Shown: positions 24,520-36,400, counted from the first letter of the stretch. The stretch: 64,000 nt of DNA from Ursus arctos (GCF_023065955.2 NW_026622952.1:33057813-33121812), one strand, 5' to 3'. Notes: generated by a model not told the origin, from the sequence alone. Program-made: numbers and translations.

Positions 24520-26073
24520 CAGAAAAATTTGTGTTCATTCACTTAGATAGTGGTTCAAGTTGTTCTCCCAAACCTCCCAGGAATACTAGAAGAGAGGCAG
24601 GTCTGGAGGCGCCCAGGTACCTTATGCCTGCCTTGTTCTGAATGTGGCTGTTTTCTCTTGTTGTATGTGATTGGCCTCCTCATAACACTGTGTTTGAGCC
24701 AAGTGTTCTGCTAAAGTAAAAGTTTGAAATTCAGTGTGGAGTTGCAGGACAGGTGATTTTGTCACAAGATGGGATTCCAAAGTACCTTCAAAATCATCAA
24801 CAAAATTAAACAAACACATTTGACAGGAGCAATATAACATTCATCTTTGCTGTTATGAATATGATACTGTAATGTAAGTATTAAGCATTTTAAACTTCAT
24901 GTTTTAGTATGTAGTATGTGTGCCATATACAGAAATTTTCTTTAAGCAAACTATCCAGTTGGACAAATTGATTATCTAATAATTCTGAAAAAATGAATCA
25001 GTTATAGATTAAAAACCCTGTGTTACTACTCAGAAATAGATAAAAAACAATGAAATATACACATAATTGTCACTTTTATTAATAGTTGTTTCAAACTATG
25101 TTTTCCAAAAATCATTACTTTTTAGAAAATTTTTCTTTATGTAAATTAGATTTAATACATTTTGACAATTTTTCATTTAAAGTCCAGTTCTTCATATTAT
25201 AAAGTAATTCAAGTATTGTCTCCATCTTGTTTTTTTATCAGATTACCATAGTGTTATAAATTAATTGATTTGATTTGTATCAATTTATGTTGAATTTCTG
25301 GAATTTTTAAAAATTCTGAGCAACTTTGCATTTAAACTTAGACCTTTACTACTTGAGTCAGCAGCTAACTATTAGTGTCAGATGTTTACACATCTTGTGA
25401 TCTTGGTGCTGATTATCTAAGGTATGTCTAAGGTATGTATTTGAGTGAATCTATAAATGTGGGCAAATGCTTAATTAGGTTGGACACAAATATTATCACA
25501 ATTCGTATGTACAAGTTTGTAGCTATTATATAAATTTTCCTACCTTAATCTGGTTTCCAAAAAGATTTAATTAGAGAAAGTAAAACAATATTTCCCATTA
25601 GTCAATGACTGAACTTAGGTTGACAAACAAGGACTGGGGACAGTTTGCGTTCTCATCTGGCTTTTGCCCAGAGAGCCAGGTGGAATTTTAGACCTGCTCT
25701 CTTTGGAGGCAGATCATTTTTGTTGGACTTAACTGTGTCTGGCTTGGGAGAATTTCCCACAAACTGTATAAACGTCAAATAGCATGTAATAAATATTCTA
25801 CTTTTATTTTTTAATATTTAAAATGTACTAAAATGGGTCCTTTAGATATTTTTAATCCACTGAATTTTTCTGAGAAGTGTTCTATAAAATATATTCTTTA
25901 ATTAATATGTTAGCCTTACTATTATTTACCTCAGGCTCCAGACTCATCTCTTGGCCTCCTCGTATGTGACAAATAACTTGCTTTCCTACTGGAAAGATTA
26001 AGGGTCAAAGTGAAATCCTTTAACTTTCTTCTCAATTAATATATATGCTGTTTCAAAATGACTTTATTTTCAG
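24520..26073. other. AT-rich unique sequence, no feature recognised
   Basis: Very AT-rich with short direct duplications such as CTAAGGTATGT twice near 25419-25440. No repeat or exon recognised. Confidence 0.4.
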
Positions 26074-26148
26074 CCCTCTTCTTCTTTTTCCTTCCTTCCT
26101 CTCTCTCTTTTCCTGCTTTTCTTTCTCTTTCTTTCCTTTCTTTCTTTC

Positions 26149-26196
<48 letters not shown>

Positions 26197-26276
26197 TTCT
26201 TTCCCTCTTTCTCTCTCTTTCTCTTTATTTCCCTCCCTTCCTCCCTCCCTTCTTCATTCCTTCCTTCCCCCCCCTT

Positions 26277-26347
<71 letters not shown>

Positions 26348-26361
26348 CCTACCCTCCCTCC

Positions 26362-26432
<71 letters not shown>

Positions 26433-26458
26433 CCCCCCCCCTTTCCACTCCCCCTCTC
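26074..26458 (+). repeat. 385-bp polypyrimidine tract with (TTTC)n blocks
   Basis: Only five purines interrupt 385 bases (at 26115, 26227, 26256, 26351 and 26447). The pure (TTTC)n blocks sit near 26150-26190, 26287-26346 and 26363-26431, with CT-, CCTT- and C-rich joins. The long Phe/Leu/Ser frames on + and the Lys/Glu/Arg frame on - are simple-repeat translations, not genes. The tract is likely unstable in length. Confidence 0.98.
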
Positions 26459-27198
26459 GTTTGGTAAAATTGCCCATCTGGCCCCTCCTTTCTCGGATCT
26501 TGAATGCTCTCTTTCCTGCTTACTTTGGGATCTTATTCTACAAATTAGCGACCTCTATTAACCCTCATTAACCTTCTTTGATATTAAACTCTTACATTAT
26601 TAGAAACAATTCCAGATCACCAGTTTCAATGGGAAGTGTTTCAATACTAATTGTTTTCTTACAGCAAATGCTTCTTGCATTTGAAATTTGGGGAACATTG
26701 ACACTACATGTCTCCTTGTAGAGACTAGATCCCTTCTAATCAAAGGAAAAATAATAAGATAAATAATAGAATTCTACATTTGTACACTTGATACACGCTA
26801 AGCGTCCAACTTGTACAAATTTTACATTTGTACGCTAAATTCTGATTTATGTGATTTAATGTATTCTGCCCTAAAATAAACCACCTTAAAACCAGGAAAC
26901 TAAGTAAATCTTATTTAAAAAATTAGTTGAAATTATTTCAAGGAGTAAAAGAATGCAAACAAAACTTGGGGGAAAAAAGTAAAATAGGACCCACTTTAAA
27001 AAAGGGTAAAGTGGCTAATCAGCATTTTTCTTGAAAACTTTCTGTCAGAGCTTTACTCCATGCAGGATCTGCAATTTTAAATGACATTATTTTTCTTCAG
27101 ATCTAACAAAGTACCCCGACACATGCTCATATGTCCCCAAAGTTTAATTACAGCAAAAGCAACATGCTGCCTCTGTGAGTATTTACTTATTGTTTGCA
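26459..27198. other. AT-rich unique sequence, no feature recognised
   Basis: Contains repeated ACATTTGTAC words around an ACGCTAAGCGT near-palindrome at about 26776-26836; otherwise nothing recognised. Confidence 0.4.
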
Positions 27199-27405
27199 TT
27201 GTCTAATACAATAGCCACTAGCCACCAAGTGACCGTTTAAATTTAAATTGTAATTAAAATTAAATAAAATTCAGAATTCATTTCCTCAGATGTACTAATG
27301 ACATTTCACATGCTCGATAGTCACATGAGTCCAGTGGCTACGCTTAAGGCAAATTACAGATTTATAGAACATTTGCATCATTGAAGAAAATTCTAATGGA
27401 TAGAT
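27199..27405. mobile_element. hAT-like nonautonomous DNA transposon fossil
   Basis: 'CAATAGCCACTAGCCACC' early, a central AATTAAAATTAAATAAAATT run, then 'GCTCGATAGTCACATGAG', 'CAGTGGCTACGC' and 'ATAGAACATTTGCATCATTG' match the order of a common mammalian hAT-type MITE whose halves carry inverted 'gtagccactagccaca/tgtggctagtggctac' words. No coding capacity. The family name is not asserted. Confidence 0.7.
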
Positions 27406-27711
27406 TTTCTTTAAACCTGTAAGAACCTCTACTTCCTCTTCTGTATTAAGTGATGACAAAAACTGTCTCAGGAAATTGTTAGGGAGGTTTTATGAAAGCA
27501 CATGCATGGAAACTCATCAAATAATATATATGCAATAACGTTTTTATTCTTTGCTCTGCCATTTCTTAATTGGGAGCCTTTCCATAATTATGGCTAATCC
27601 TTAAATTGAAGAGCAAATAAGTAAAGACACATGGGATTATATAACAAAATTGTTCTCCTGATTTTTAAATTATTTTAATAGATGCCTTTTTTATAATTTC
27701 AACTATTTCTT

Positions 27712-27922
27712 TAAAGGTTTTATTTATTTGAAAGAGAGAGAGAGCATGCAGGTGGGAAGGGGATATAGGGGGAGGGAGAAGGAGAAGGAGATACTCTCAA
27801 GCAAACTCCGTGCTGAGCACAGAGCCCGATGGTGGGGGGGGAACCTCGATCTCACAACCCTGAGATCACGATCTGAGCCAAAACCAAGAGTCGGATGCTT
27901 AACTGAGCCACCCAGGTACCCC
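27712..27922 (-). mobile_element. CAN-SINE (SINEC), antisense, with 16-bp TSDs
   Basis: The antisense order is clear: TTTTATTTATTTGAAAGAGA (tail and GA-rich body), then 'CAACCCTGAGATCACGA' and finally 'ACTGAGCCACCCAGGTACCC'. The flanks ATAATTTCAACTATTT (27693-27708) and ATAATCTCAACTATTT (27923-27938) differ at one base. Confidence 0.95.
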
Positions 27923-28052
27923 ATAATCTCAACTATTTTTATCATTTTACTTGTTTACTCTCCTCTATCTCAAGGTAGTAGTCATTTTTGTTTGTTTGTT
28001 TCTCCATTCATGAAAAGTAGCTGAAAGTTCTATAATAGACCACAGGGACTTG

Positions 28053-28257
28053 TTTTTTTTTTTGTTTTGTTTTGTTTTGTTTTGGGGGGATTTTTTTAGG
28101 GGCAGGGAGGGGCAGAAGGTGAGAAAGAGAGACAACCTGAAGTTGGCTCTACGTCCAGTGTGGAGACTGACACAAGGCTGTCTCACAACCTTGAGATAAT
28201 GACCTGTGCCGAAATCAAGAGTCAGACACTTAACCAACTGAGCCACCCAGGTGCCCT
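28053..28257 (-). mobile_element. CAN-SINE (SINEC), antisense, diverged
   Basis: Opens with poly-T and a (GTTTT)n expansion of the tail (28053-28084), continues with a G/A-rich body and ends 'CCAACTGAGCCACCCAGGTG'. More diverged than the neighbouring antisense copy, so probably older. Confidence 0.93.
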
Positions 28258-30689
28258 CAGATCTTGCTTTTTCTGAAATATCTAAAATAATGTTTTGATA
28301 GTGCTTGTGCTGAAAGCAAAGACTTAGATACCACAGACCATATAGCTATTAAGGTATTAATCTGCAAGCATTGTATCAATGACCACTAAACATTTACTTT
28401 GTAAGGCCAATGTAATTTATCCATCTTTGCTTCCATTCTCACTTTTGCCAAGAATGAAGAGGAGAAATCGATATTTCAACTTCTTCTGTATCAACACAGA
28501 GAAGTCTAATCCAACGAACCAAAGCCCAGCCAAAACCAACAACAAAGTCTATTTCTTTCTATTAAAATCTATTTCTTTCTATTAAGTCCATGATTCTAAA
28601 CTAGTTGGACTTTTACAGCTAGACAAATGGCCTCTAAACTACTGAGGCTTGACTTGGAAATGCTATCTTTCCACCATCATTATCAGAATTCTCAGAACAG
28701 TATTAAGAAAGAAAGGGGAGGGGAGGCAGAAACGAGGAATGAAGGAAGGAAGACAGAAAGGCAAACAGAAGGAGGAAGAGAAGAGGGTATCTACAGTTGT
28801 TTCCAAAAGCCTAAATGGGTCTTAGCCAGTCCTGTCTGGCCAGGATCAGTACTAAGTGGTCAGGATAAACTAGGTGGTTCTTCTAGTCTCTTCAATCTCT
28901 TATTTCCACAGCCCTCTGAATTAAGCGCTCAGGGTCAAGTACTACCAGGGGAAGCCAAAAAATTCATACAGCCCTTGCCATAAAAGAGCCCAGGAACACA
29001 ATGAGTCAAACACAGCCTAAAATTAGCCTTACAGGTGCTAAATACCCTATCTTGGGCAGCCGCTTCTTCAAGTAGAAAGCAAACATTGATTAAAGAACCT
29101 AATAGAATGTGTTGCCTTGATAATTGCAGAAGCTGTGGGAAAGAATACACATTTTCCAAATCGAACTTTGCTAAATGAGGGTCAGTAGCTTTAAGCTTTT
29201 TATAGTAGAAGCTCAGCCCTGCAGTAAGTGAATATTTTAACCACAGGAACACTGAAAATTCAATGATATTTTCATAATTGCAATTTGGATAGTCAATAAA
29301 CACTGTAACCTGAAGTAGCTCACTTTGAAGAAAACTTGATTGCCTAGCTACAAACACTGTACTACATAATATTAATAAACCTAACTACTGAACTCTGAAT
29401 ATAATAGGACAATTACCTCCAGGAAGCATTAGTATTCATTATACCCAAAACATTAGTTCGTATAGACAGCTGCAGACACAATCCATGTAGTACAATTATA
29501 GCACATCAGAGACGTTCCGTAGAATGTTATTTGAAATTTTCTGTACATCATTGTTATCTGTCTCAGTTACTTTGTCTTAATAATGTCTGAGCTAAATAAG
29601 AAAAATATGTATATATAGTTATCTATATGTATAGATGAAATACAGATGAGGAAACGTAATTATTGAACTCTTAATAAAATGTGGTAATCTATAGGATATG
29701 AGCTTATGCACATTTTTGTTTCTTTTGTATTTCAAATAAGAAATCGTTCAGAGAAATAATATTGTAAATAGATGTTAGACATTAAAAGAGCCTATCCTTG
29801 CCGCTGAAACATAGTTGCTTCTCTTTACTTAATTATATATATTAATTTCAAAACATTATAAAATGACAAAGAAAAAAAAAGGAGCCATTATAACTAGTCC
29901 TCTAGAACAGAATGTAACTTTAGAAAGAAAAGTTTCAGCGATGCTCAAAAGAGTAGTAAATGCCACCCTCAAATATGCATATTGCTTTTTAGAAACCCAA
30001 TGCATCCTAGTTTAGAAAGTTAACATGCAGAAATGACATCTCTCAAAAGTTCTAAATAATTGATGAAACCACAAGCAACCCCAGATAAGTAAAGAACTAT
30101 TTAAAGGGGAAATGAGATAGCAGAGCATATTGAAGGAAGATAGTAACCAAAGACAATGACTTTATCAGAAAGATCAAAATTATACAGAGCTCCTCCCTAA
30201 CCTCCTTAATGCTTTGTGTTAAGGTACTGGAGCAATGACTGGACTCTTACGGAAATATCTCGGATTTTGCTAACTGAGAGATTCTAGAACTCAGAATTTT
30301 TGAAGTTCATGTTATAGGCCTTCAATCAGACCAACAGCCCTGAAGCAGAAGATAAGTGGCATTGAGAAATTAGACAAAATCAAGTTTAGTATCAAGGTTA
30401 TCGGGACAATGGCTATTCACTATTTTTGTTCTTTGAAAGAGCATGTTTCTGTCAGACATAATCTAATTGTGTTTAACTTAAATCAATTCTGCAGTTATTT
30501 TTATTGACTTTTAGTTTGTGTTTGTCATTGTCCTTTCAACTATTTCTTAAGCTTAGGAAGGAAAACCACTAGAACATCATGACTTGGGTTTAAAAATAAG
30601 ATGTGCATTATCCATCATCGCCATTTCCACAGACAGCTAAAACAAATTGATTGACATTTGTTTTTTATTTTGATTATAAAACAGTGATG
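28258..30689. other. unique AT-rich sequence with a 20-bp tandem duplication
   Basis: TCTATTTCTTTCTATTAA occurs twice in tandem at 28548-28567 and 28568-28587. A 140-codon minus-strand frame (29357-28935) begins MFVARQSSFLQ and has no recognised domain; that length is expected about once by chance here. No mobile element recognised. Confidence 0.4.
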
Positions 30690-31010
30690 CTAATTATAAA
30701 TGATTTGGAAAATACAGAAAGATAAAATTAAATTTTTTTAAATCACTTTAATTCTAGCACCAAAGATAATAATTGTAAACACTTCAATAAATTTTTAAGA
30801 ACCTTTCTTTAAGCATATGTACATATATTTAATTTGTTGACCTAATGTCATATTTTGGGCATTTCTAAAGATATCAAATATTCTTGAATGTTTGCTGTAA
30901 AGTGTTACTGCATCATTTATTTAGGCAATATTAGACAATTAGTTCATTTCTTATTTTTGTTACTCTAATTCTGCAAAGAGCATCTTATATATAAATTTTT
31001 TATGCCAATT
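30690..31010. repeat. possible old L1-like 3' fragment
   Basis: 'TGATTTGGAAAATACAGAAA', 'AAAGATAATAATTGTAAACA' and later 'AAAGAGCATCTTATATATAA' follow the order of a diverged dispersed repeat that I recall as an old L1 3' region. Heavily worn; family and strand are uncertain. Confidence 0.35.
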
Positions 31011-31014
31011 CAAT

Positions 31015-31960
31015 TTTTACATTTTTTAATTGAGGTACAATTGGTATATAACATTAGGTTTGTTTCAGGTATAAAACAAAATGATTTGATATTTGTATAT
31101 ATTGCAAAATGTTTATCACAATAAGTCTGTCACCATATATAGATAGGGAATTTTTTTTCTTTTGATGAGAAGTTTAGGGATTTACTTTCTTAGCAGCTTT
31201 CAAATATGCAAGACGGTATTATTAACTGTAGTCACCGTACTGTCCATTACATCTGCAGGACTTACTTATAACTGGAAATTTGTGCCTTATGACCCCATTC
31301 ACTCATGTGGCACGTTCCCAAAGCCTCAACCTCTGGCAACCACCAATCTGTTCTCTGTATCTATGAGGTTTTTTTTTTTTTCTTTTTTTAAGATTTCACA
31401 CATAAGTGAGATCATACAGTATTTGTCTTTGACTTGTTTTACTTAGCATAATGTCCTCAAGGTCCATCCACTTTGTCACAGATGGCAAGATTTCATTGTT
31501 TCTTAGGAATAAATATTATTCCGGTTTTTTAATTTATAAATAATATAAGTATTACGAATATAAATAATATAAACTTATTCATTATATATCTGTCTCACAT
31601 TTTCTTATCCTTTCATCCACTGATGGGCACTTAGGCTGCTTCCACATCTAGGCTATTATAAATAATGTTGCAATGAACTGGGGATGAAGGGGGAAGTGGC
31701 AGATAGCCTTTCGAGTTAGTGTTTTTACTTTCTTTAGATAAATACCCAGACATGGAATTGCTAGGTCATAGGGTAGTTCTATTTTTTATTTTTTCAGGAA
31801 CCTCCATACTGTTTTCCATAGTTGCTGCCCCAGTTTACATTCCCACCAGCAGTCCACAAGGGTTCCTCTTTCTCTACATCCTCACCCAACACTTGCTACT
31901 TCTTATATTTTTAATAGCCATTCAGCAGGTGTAAACTGGTATCTCATACATTCTTTTAGG
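31015..31960 (-). mobile_element. L1 LINE 3' UTR and ORF2 end, antisense, old subfamily
   Basis: Antisense L1 3' UTR text ('TTTAATTGAGGTACAATTGG', 'TATATTGCAAAATGTTTATC', 'CTTTCAAATATGCAAGACGG') passes into the ORF2-end region ('GCATAATGTCCTCAAGGTCC', 'ACATTCCCACCAGCAGTCCA'). It lacks intact frames. The 94- and 71-codon frames on the + strand inside it are antisense L1 artefacts. The family resembles older mammalian L1M types. Confidence 0.88.
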
Positions 31961-31980
31961 GGAAAAAACCTAGCAGTATT

Positions 31981-32169
31981 TTTTTTAAAGATTTTATTTA
32001 TTTATGTGACAGAGAGACAGCCAGCGAGAGAGGGAACACAGCAGGGGAGAGGGAGAGGAAGAAGCAGGCTCCCAGTGGAGGAGCCTGATGTGGGGCTCGA
32101 TCCCGGAACGCTGGGATCACGCCCTGAGCTGAAGGCAGACACTTAACGACTGCGCTACCCAGGCACCCC
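31981..32169 (-). mobile_element. CAN-SINE (SINEC), antisense, perfect 15-bp TSDs
   Basis: The insert sits at the 5' side of the old L1 and is flanked by identical AAACCTAGCAGTATT at 31966-31980 and 32170-32184. Antisense landmarks are TTTTATTTATTTATGTGACA, 'GGGGCTCGATCCCGGAACGC' and 'GCGCTACCCAGGCACCCC'. The body has the 'GACAGCCAGCGAGAGAGG' complement of the young subfamily. Perfect TSDs argue for recent insertion. Confidence 0.97.
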
Positions 32170-32435
32170 AAACCTAGCAGTATTAAATAGTCCTTATCAT
32201 TACTTAAAAATGCACAAATATAGCCTATAGTAAATATAGCCTTCTGGATTTTATACAAGTTAGTAGAAGGGAAATATAACTCATCATATTTTAGCTAACC
32301 TTTTAACACCTTTCATTAAAGGATGAAAATATCTACTCATTGAGCCCATCCTTCATCCTTCTTGCACATAGTTCATTCCTTTATATTGTTGAGCAGTATT
32401 CCATTGTATAGTACATTGATTTATCCATTTTTTAG

Positions 32436-32473
32436 GCGAGATCGGGTGCGTCCAGGGTGGTATGGCCGTAGGC
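32436..32473 (-). pseudogene. 5S rRNA 5'-fragment retropseudogene (tailless type)
   Basis: The reverse complement reads GCCTACGGCCATACCACCCT followed by GGACGCACCCGATCTCGC, matching bases 1-37 of vertebrate 5S rRNA with about three differences. It begins exactly at the 5S 5' end and stops before the internal promoter (box A onward), so it cannot be a functional 5S gene. Identical 14-bp copies of TATCCATTTTTTAG flank it at 32422-32435 and 32474-32487. No poly(A) is present. It fits the 'tailless retropseudogene' class made by L1 machinery from 3'-truncated small RNAs. Confidence 0.85.
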
Positions 32474-32487
32474 TATCCATTTTTTAG

Positions 32488-32548
32488 AAGATTTATCAGC
32501 CAAAATCAAGAGTCAGATGCTCAAGCAAATGAGCCACTCAGGTGCCCC
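32488..32548 (-). mobile_element. internally deleted CAN-SINE remnant, antisense
   Basis: 'AGCCAAAATCAAGAGTCAGA' and 'GAGCCACTCAGGTGCCCC' are the antisense head of a CAN-SINE; only the head and a stub of the T-rich tail side (AAGATTT) remain. The flanking word ATTTATCCATTT at 32419-32430 and 32551-32562 is a likely 12-bp TSD, cut into later by the 5S insertion. Confidence 0.8.
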
Positions 32549-32784
32549 TTATTTATCCATTTATCTGTTGCTGAACATTTTGGTTGTTTCCAGTTTTTGC
32601 CAATTGTGATTAAGTTGCCATGAACTCCTGTAACAAGTCTGTTTGCGGACATAGTTTTTATTCTGGGATGAAGGTCTAGAAATGGAATTGCTTGGTCATA
32701 TAATAAGCGCATGTTTAACTTTATAAGAAACTGCCAAACAATTTTCAAAAGTGGTTGTCTCATTTTACATTCCCACTGAAGCGT

Positions 32785-32790
32785 TTGTGT

Positions 32791-32822
<32 letters not shown>
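32785..32822 (+). repeat. (TG)n microsatellite
   Basis: About 18 TG units with one TA interruption near 32795, at the edge of the antisense L1 piece. Confidence 0.96.
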
Positions 32823-32984
32823 ATTCCAAGGATACTAGATAAGAAGTTATCACTCTCAACGTTTTCAGATGGTTATTTCCAGCTGAGGGAGTATTATTGT
32901 TTTGTACACTCTGAAACCTAGTATAACTACACAGAAAACTGTTAAGCCCTTTAAAATTAAAATAAAAAGAAAGAAATTTATATA

Positions 32985-32987
32985 TAA

Positions 32988-33041
<54 letters not shown>
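32985..33041 (+). repeat. (TA)n microsatellite
   Basis: An uninterrupted alternating TA run of about 49 bases (32993-33041), preceded by a short TATATAAAATTT patch. It is self-complementary and can extrude a cruciform. Likely length-polymorphic. Confidence 0.97.
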
Positions 33042-33043
<2 letters not shown>

Positions 33044-33230
33044 CCAAATTTCATATTGGTTTGCCTTAAATGAAAGTAGCTTCAAAATAATCTTTCCAAC
33101 AAAGGATCAAGTTGGTTTAGGTAGAGTATTTTTCATCCAATAAGAATTTCACATATCTCTGGCTATCATGAGGAGAGCACTGGAAAGAAATAGAGAGTCT
33201 GGATTCCAGTGATTTTTCTTCAACTGTGTG

Positions 33231-33444
33231 TTTTTTGTTTTTGCTTTCGTTTTTTTGAGAAAGAGAGAGAGGGGAGAGAAAGAGCACAGGGGTGAGGATG
33301 GGCAGAGATAGAGAGGGAGAATTTTAAGCAGGCTCCATGAGCAGTGCAGAGCCCGATGTGGTGCTCGATCTCATGACCCTGAGATCATGACCTGAGGCGA
33401 AATCAAGAGTTGGACGCTTAACTGACTATGCCACCCAGATGTCC
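33231..33444 (-). mobile_element. CAN-SINE (SINEC), antisense, with TSDs
   Basis: Antisense copy: T-rich tail at 33231-33257, GA-rich body, then 'GAGCCCGATGTGGTGCTCGA', 'CATGACCCTGAGATCATGAC' and 'ATGCCACCCAGATGTCCC'. The flanks CAACTGTGTG at 33221-33230 and 33445-33454 are identical. Confidence 0.95.
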
Positions 33445-33454
33445 CAACTGTGTG

Positions 33455-36400
33455 GCTTTTGATTAAATGACATAGCTTCTCAGGATTCTATGTCCCCATT
33501 GCCGAACAAGGATGATGGTCAACCATTTAACCTGCCTTCTGTAGGATGAGAGCATCCTAAGTTTGTTTCTAATTCATACCAAATTCATTATTTTTAATTG
33601 ACTCTTCATTATTTCTTTACAAAAACAATGGAGATATAAATAAAGACAACTTGATAGTCAACTCATAACCTGGGTTAAAAAAAAAAAGATGTGCAAATGA
33701 ATGACTGAGTTGAATAATTTTACACTTTTGGTTGCCAAGTTGACAAGGTGAAGCAGAAATCACAGTATAAACTTCTCAACAATACTTCTATTAGGGTTTC
33801 TGTTGTTTTCCAGCAAACTTTAAAGTGTTTTACCTTCTTTTAGTTACTTGGAACTTGTCAAGAGAATGTACATGCTGCAATCTGTCCATCAAAACATACA
33901 CAAAAATTAATCTTCTCTGATGTTTGATTTCTGCTATTGTTCAGTTCTTCTGGGCTTAGGAATGGAGATATGAGTAATCTTCTGTATAAATTTGCTGATG
34001 GATTTTATAGTAGCTCCCATGTCTTCATTTACTTTTCTTGGAAATGTCTGCATTTCACTTTAGACTCTGAGGACATTGTAAACATAATTAATGTGCCGCT
34101 ACAAAGACACATGCAAGATAATAGCCCCACTCACCACCGTTAAATTAGGAGGTAAATACTAACGGATTAGAAAAGGAAACTAATGGCACATTTGCCCAAA
34201 AAGTTGAAGATTAAAATGGGTCTCCTACAAATGATATAAATCAGAAGATAAATTTCTTGTTTTATGCATTTTCTGTATGTGTTTTCTTATATGTATTCAG
34301 AAAATCACCTGTTCTGTGTTTTAAGTTTTCCGATCATAAATAGGTTTATTACACTTAGCACATAGAGGTGCAGTAGTGATTAAAATGAGATGGTATAATT
34401 ATAGCATCTTATAAAGCATTTGGAGTCATTGTGGGAGCTACATAGCATTTAGGTCCCATATATTATCATTCATGCATCTGATGCAGGATTCTCTCTCAGA
34501 GGGCACATTTATGTTATCTTATCTAAGGTCAAAATACTTCCAGGGAGAAAGAACTCACAACCTCCTGAGGTATATCTATTTAATTTTAAAATAGCATCTA
34601 TTAAGCATTTACTGTGTATCCCCAAAAGGATGCAAATGAACTTAAAAGTCTTACTTGTATTATCAAGTTTCTTACCTTCTGTTTGAGGAGGCAAGTTTGG
34701 CACACATGAAAAGGGTAGGAGACATGAGTCCAGAGATGTAACCAGATCTACATCTGGTGAAATACTAAGCATAGAGGAAATTTAAAATAGAAGGAGGGGG
34801 ACCCATGTGGGCCAGTCAGGAGGCTCCATGATGGAGGTGGGCTTGCAGCAAGCCTTAATGAAGATTTTCCTACTGAAAGAAAATTCAGAGAGGCAGAATT
34901 AATAAAGTAAATACAGTAGGAAATATAAAGAATATTGATTATGTCAGCAAAAAGATAAAAACCAAGTTGCATAGTTTGAATGGGACCACATTGAGAATCT
35001 GGAATATGTATATATTGAAATGTACTTTCAGCCATAAAGAATCCTTAAACCAGTGGGAATTTCCCAGTCAAATGGAACGTCTTTGGGCTTAGTGACCCCC
35101 AAGAAAATTTGTTGAAATGGTCTATCAGAAAGTATAACATCTATTTGCCATGGGCAACATTGATCAAAATGTTCCTATGGGTGAATATTGCCTATTTTCC
35201 ATAGTGCGTATGAACATTTGTCTTTAAAACAACCCCCCCCACAAAAGATAGCAATAATAATGCTGTGTTATAACCATTTTTATGCACACAAGTTGATTAT
35301 TTTTTATTAAATGAAAATATTCACAGATATTCCAACAAGATTATATCTAAAATGATACTTAGTGGATAAAGTAGTGATAAGTCATAATAAACAAGAACCT
35401 CTTTTCTGGATTGTATTAAAGCTCCCAAGATTCAGAGTGGTCAGTTTATTTGACATCTGAGGGGAACATAAGGTGGCTAAATATCTGGTGTAAAAGAACA
35501 AAGAAATCAAGGTGATTTTTTCTTCCTTTTTTTTTTTTCATATATATATAGTAACTAACTGAAGGCAGAGCCAAACAACCCCAATTAATTCAGCACTCTT
35601 TGGCACAATTGGCACTCCCTGCTGAGAGGAGACCCAGATCTGAGCTAAGCAAAAGGTCTGAATTGGCTCTTCATAGTTAGAAAATGTGCCTCCCCAGATG
35701 AGTATTACCAACATTACCTGCATTGCATTCTGGGGGCAGTTAACATTGCAAGTTGCTGGGATCATACTCAGCTAGTCAGTGAAGAAAGACCAATGTGCAA
35801 CCTTTCCCCCAAATTTAAGAATCTGGCCATCACAGATCTGAGATTTGTGTATGTGTTTGCATGTGCATACATGTGTGTATGCCTGTTTATGTATGGAGTT
35901 TATATGCTAAGTTGCTGGGTTTGGTAAAAATAATTCCTTAAATCTTTAGCTTTGCTTTTATGTGCGAATGTGCGCACTCTTAATATTTGTAGCCAAGGGC
36001 ATGCTTTCCATGATCTATTTGTATTAAAATCTGTTAAGCTTGCTTTCACATCTCTTAAGGCCTTCTTTTTTTTTCCAACCCTTGACAACTCAGTGTCAAT
36101 TATTTTGGAACCAAATATATAAGGAATTTTTTAAAAAATCATCCTGACTTTTATTCAAAGAAAAGCCAATTTCCTTCTTTCTTTTTCATTTATTTATTTT
36201 TTAGAAAAGATAAATTTCTTAATAAGAACCTAAGAAATCAGTAAGTCTGGATCATATTTGATGTGAAGGCAGATAGCTCATTTTATTCTTAGTATCATAT
36301 TGAAATAATACTTTGTTGGTATTTATTATAAAAATTGGATTTTCATTAGTAGTCAGGAATCTAATAGATTGCTCTTTGGTCAAGAAATCAACAAACTTTT

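Larger units (their letters stand above)
32340..32785 (-). mobile_element. second antisense L1 fragment, host of nested insertions
   Basis: 'TTGAGCAGTATTCCATTGTA' (32387 on) and, after an interruption at 32436-32550, 'TTTATCCATTTATCTGTTGC', 'GGTTGTTTCCAGTTTTTGCC' and 'CATTTTACATTCCCACTGAA' form antisense L1 text. It covers part of the same L1 region as the 31.0-31.96 kb copy but differs in sequence, so it is a separate element. A SINE remnant and a 5S rRNA fragment interrupt it. Confidence 0.85.

Noticed and set aside
26045..26561. Long Phe/Leu/Ser open frames (140 and 167 codons) and a Lys/Glu/Arg frame on the other strand
   Set aside because: They are translations of the (TTTC)n polypyrimidine tract; simple repeats stay open without selection.
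28935..29357. 140-codon minus-strand open frame
   Set aside because: No domain, no conservation information and no promoter or splice context; about one frame of this length is expected by chance at this base composition.
31162..31934. Open frames on the + strand at 31.16-31.93 kb
   Set aside because: They lie in antisense L1 sequence.
32436..32473. Functional 5S rRNA gene
   Set aside because: Only the first 37 bases are present, without the internal promoter or 3' half.
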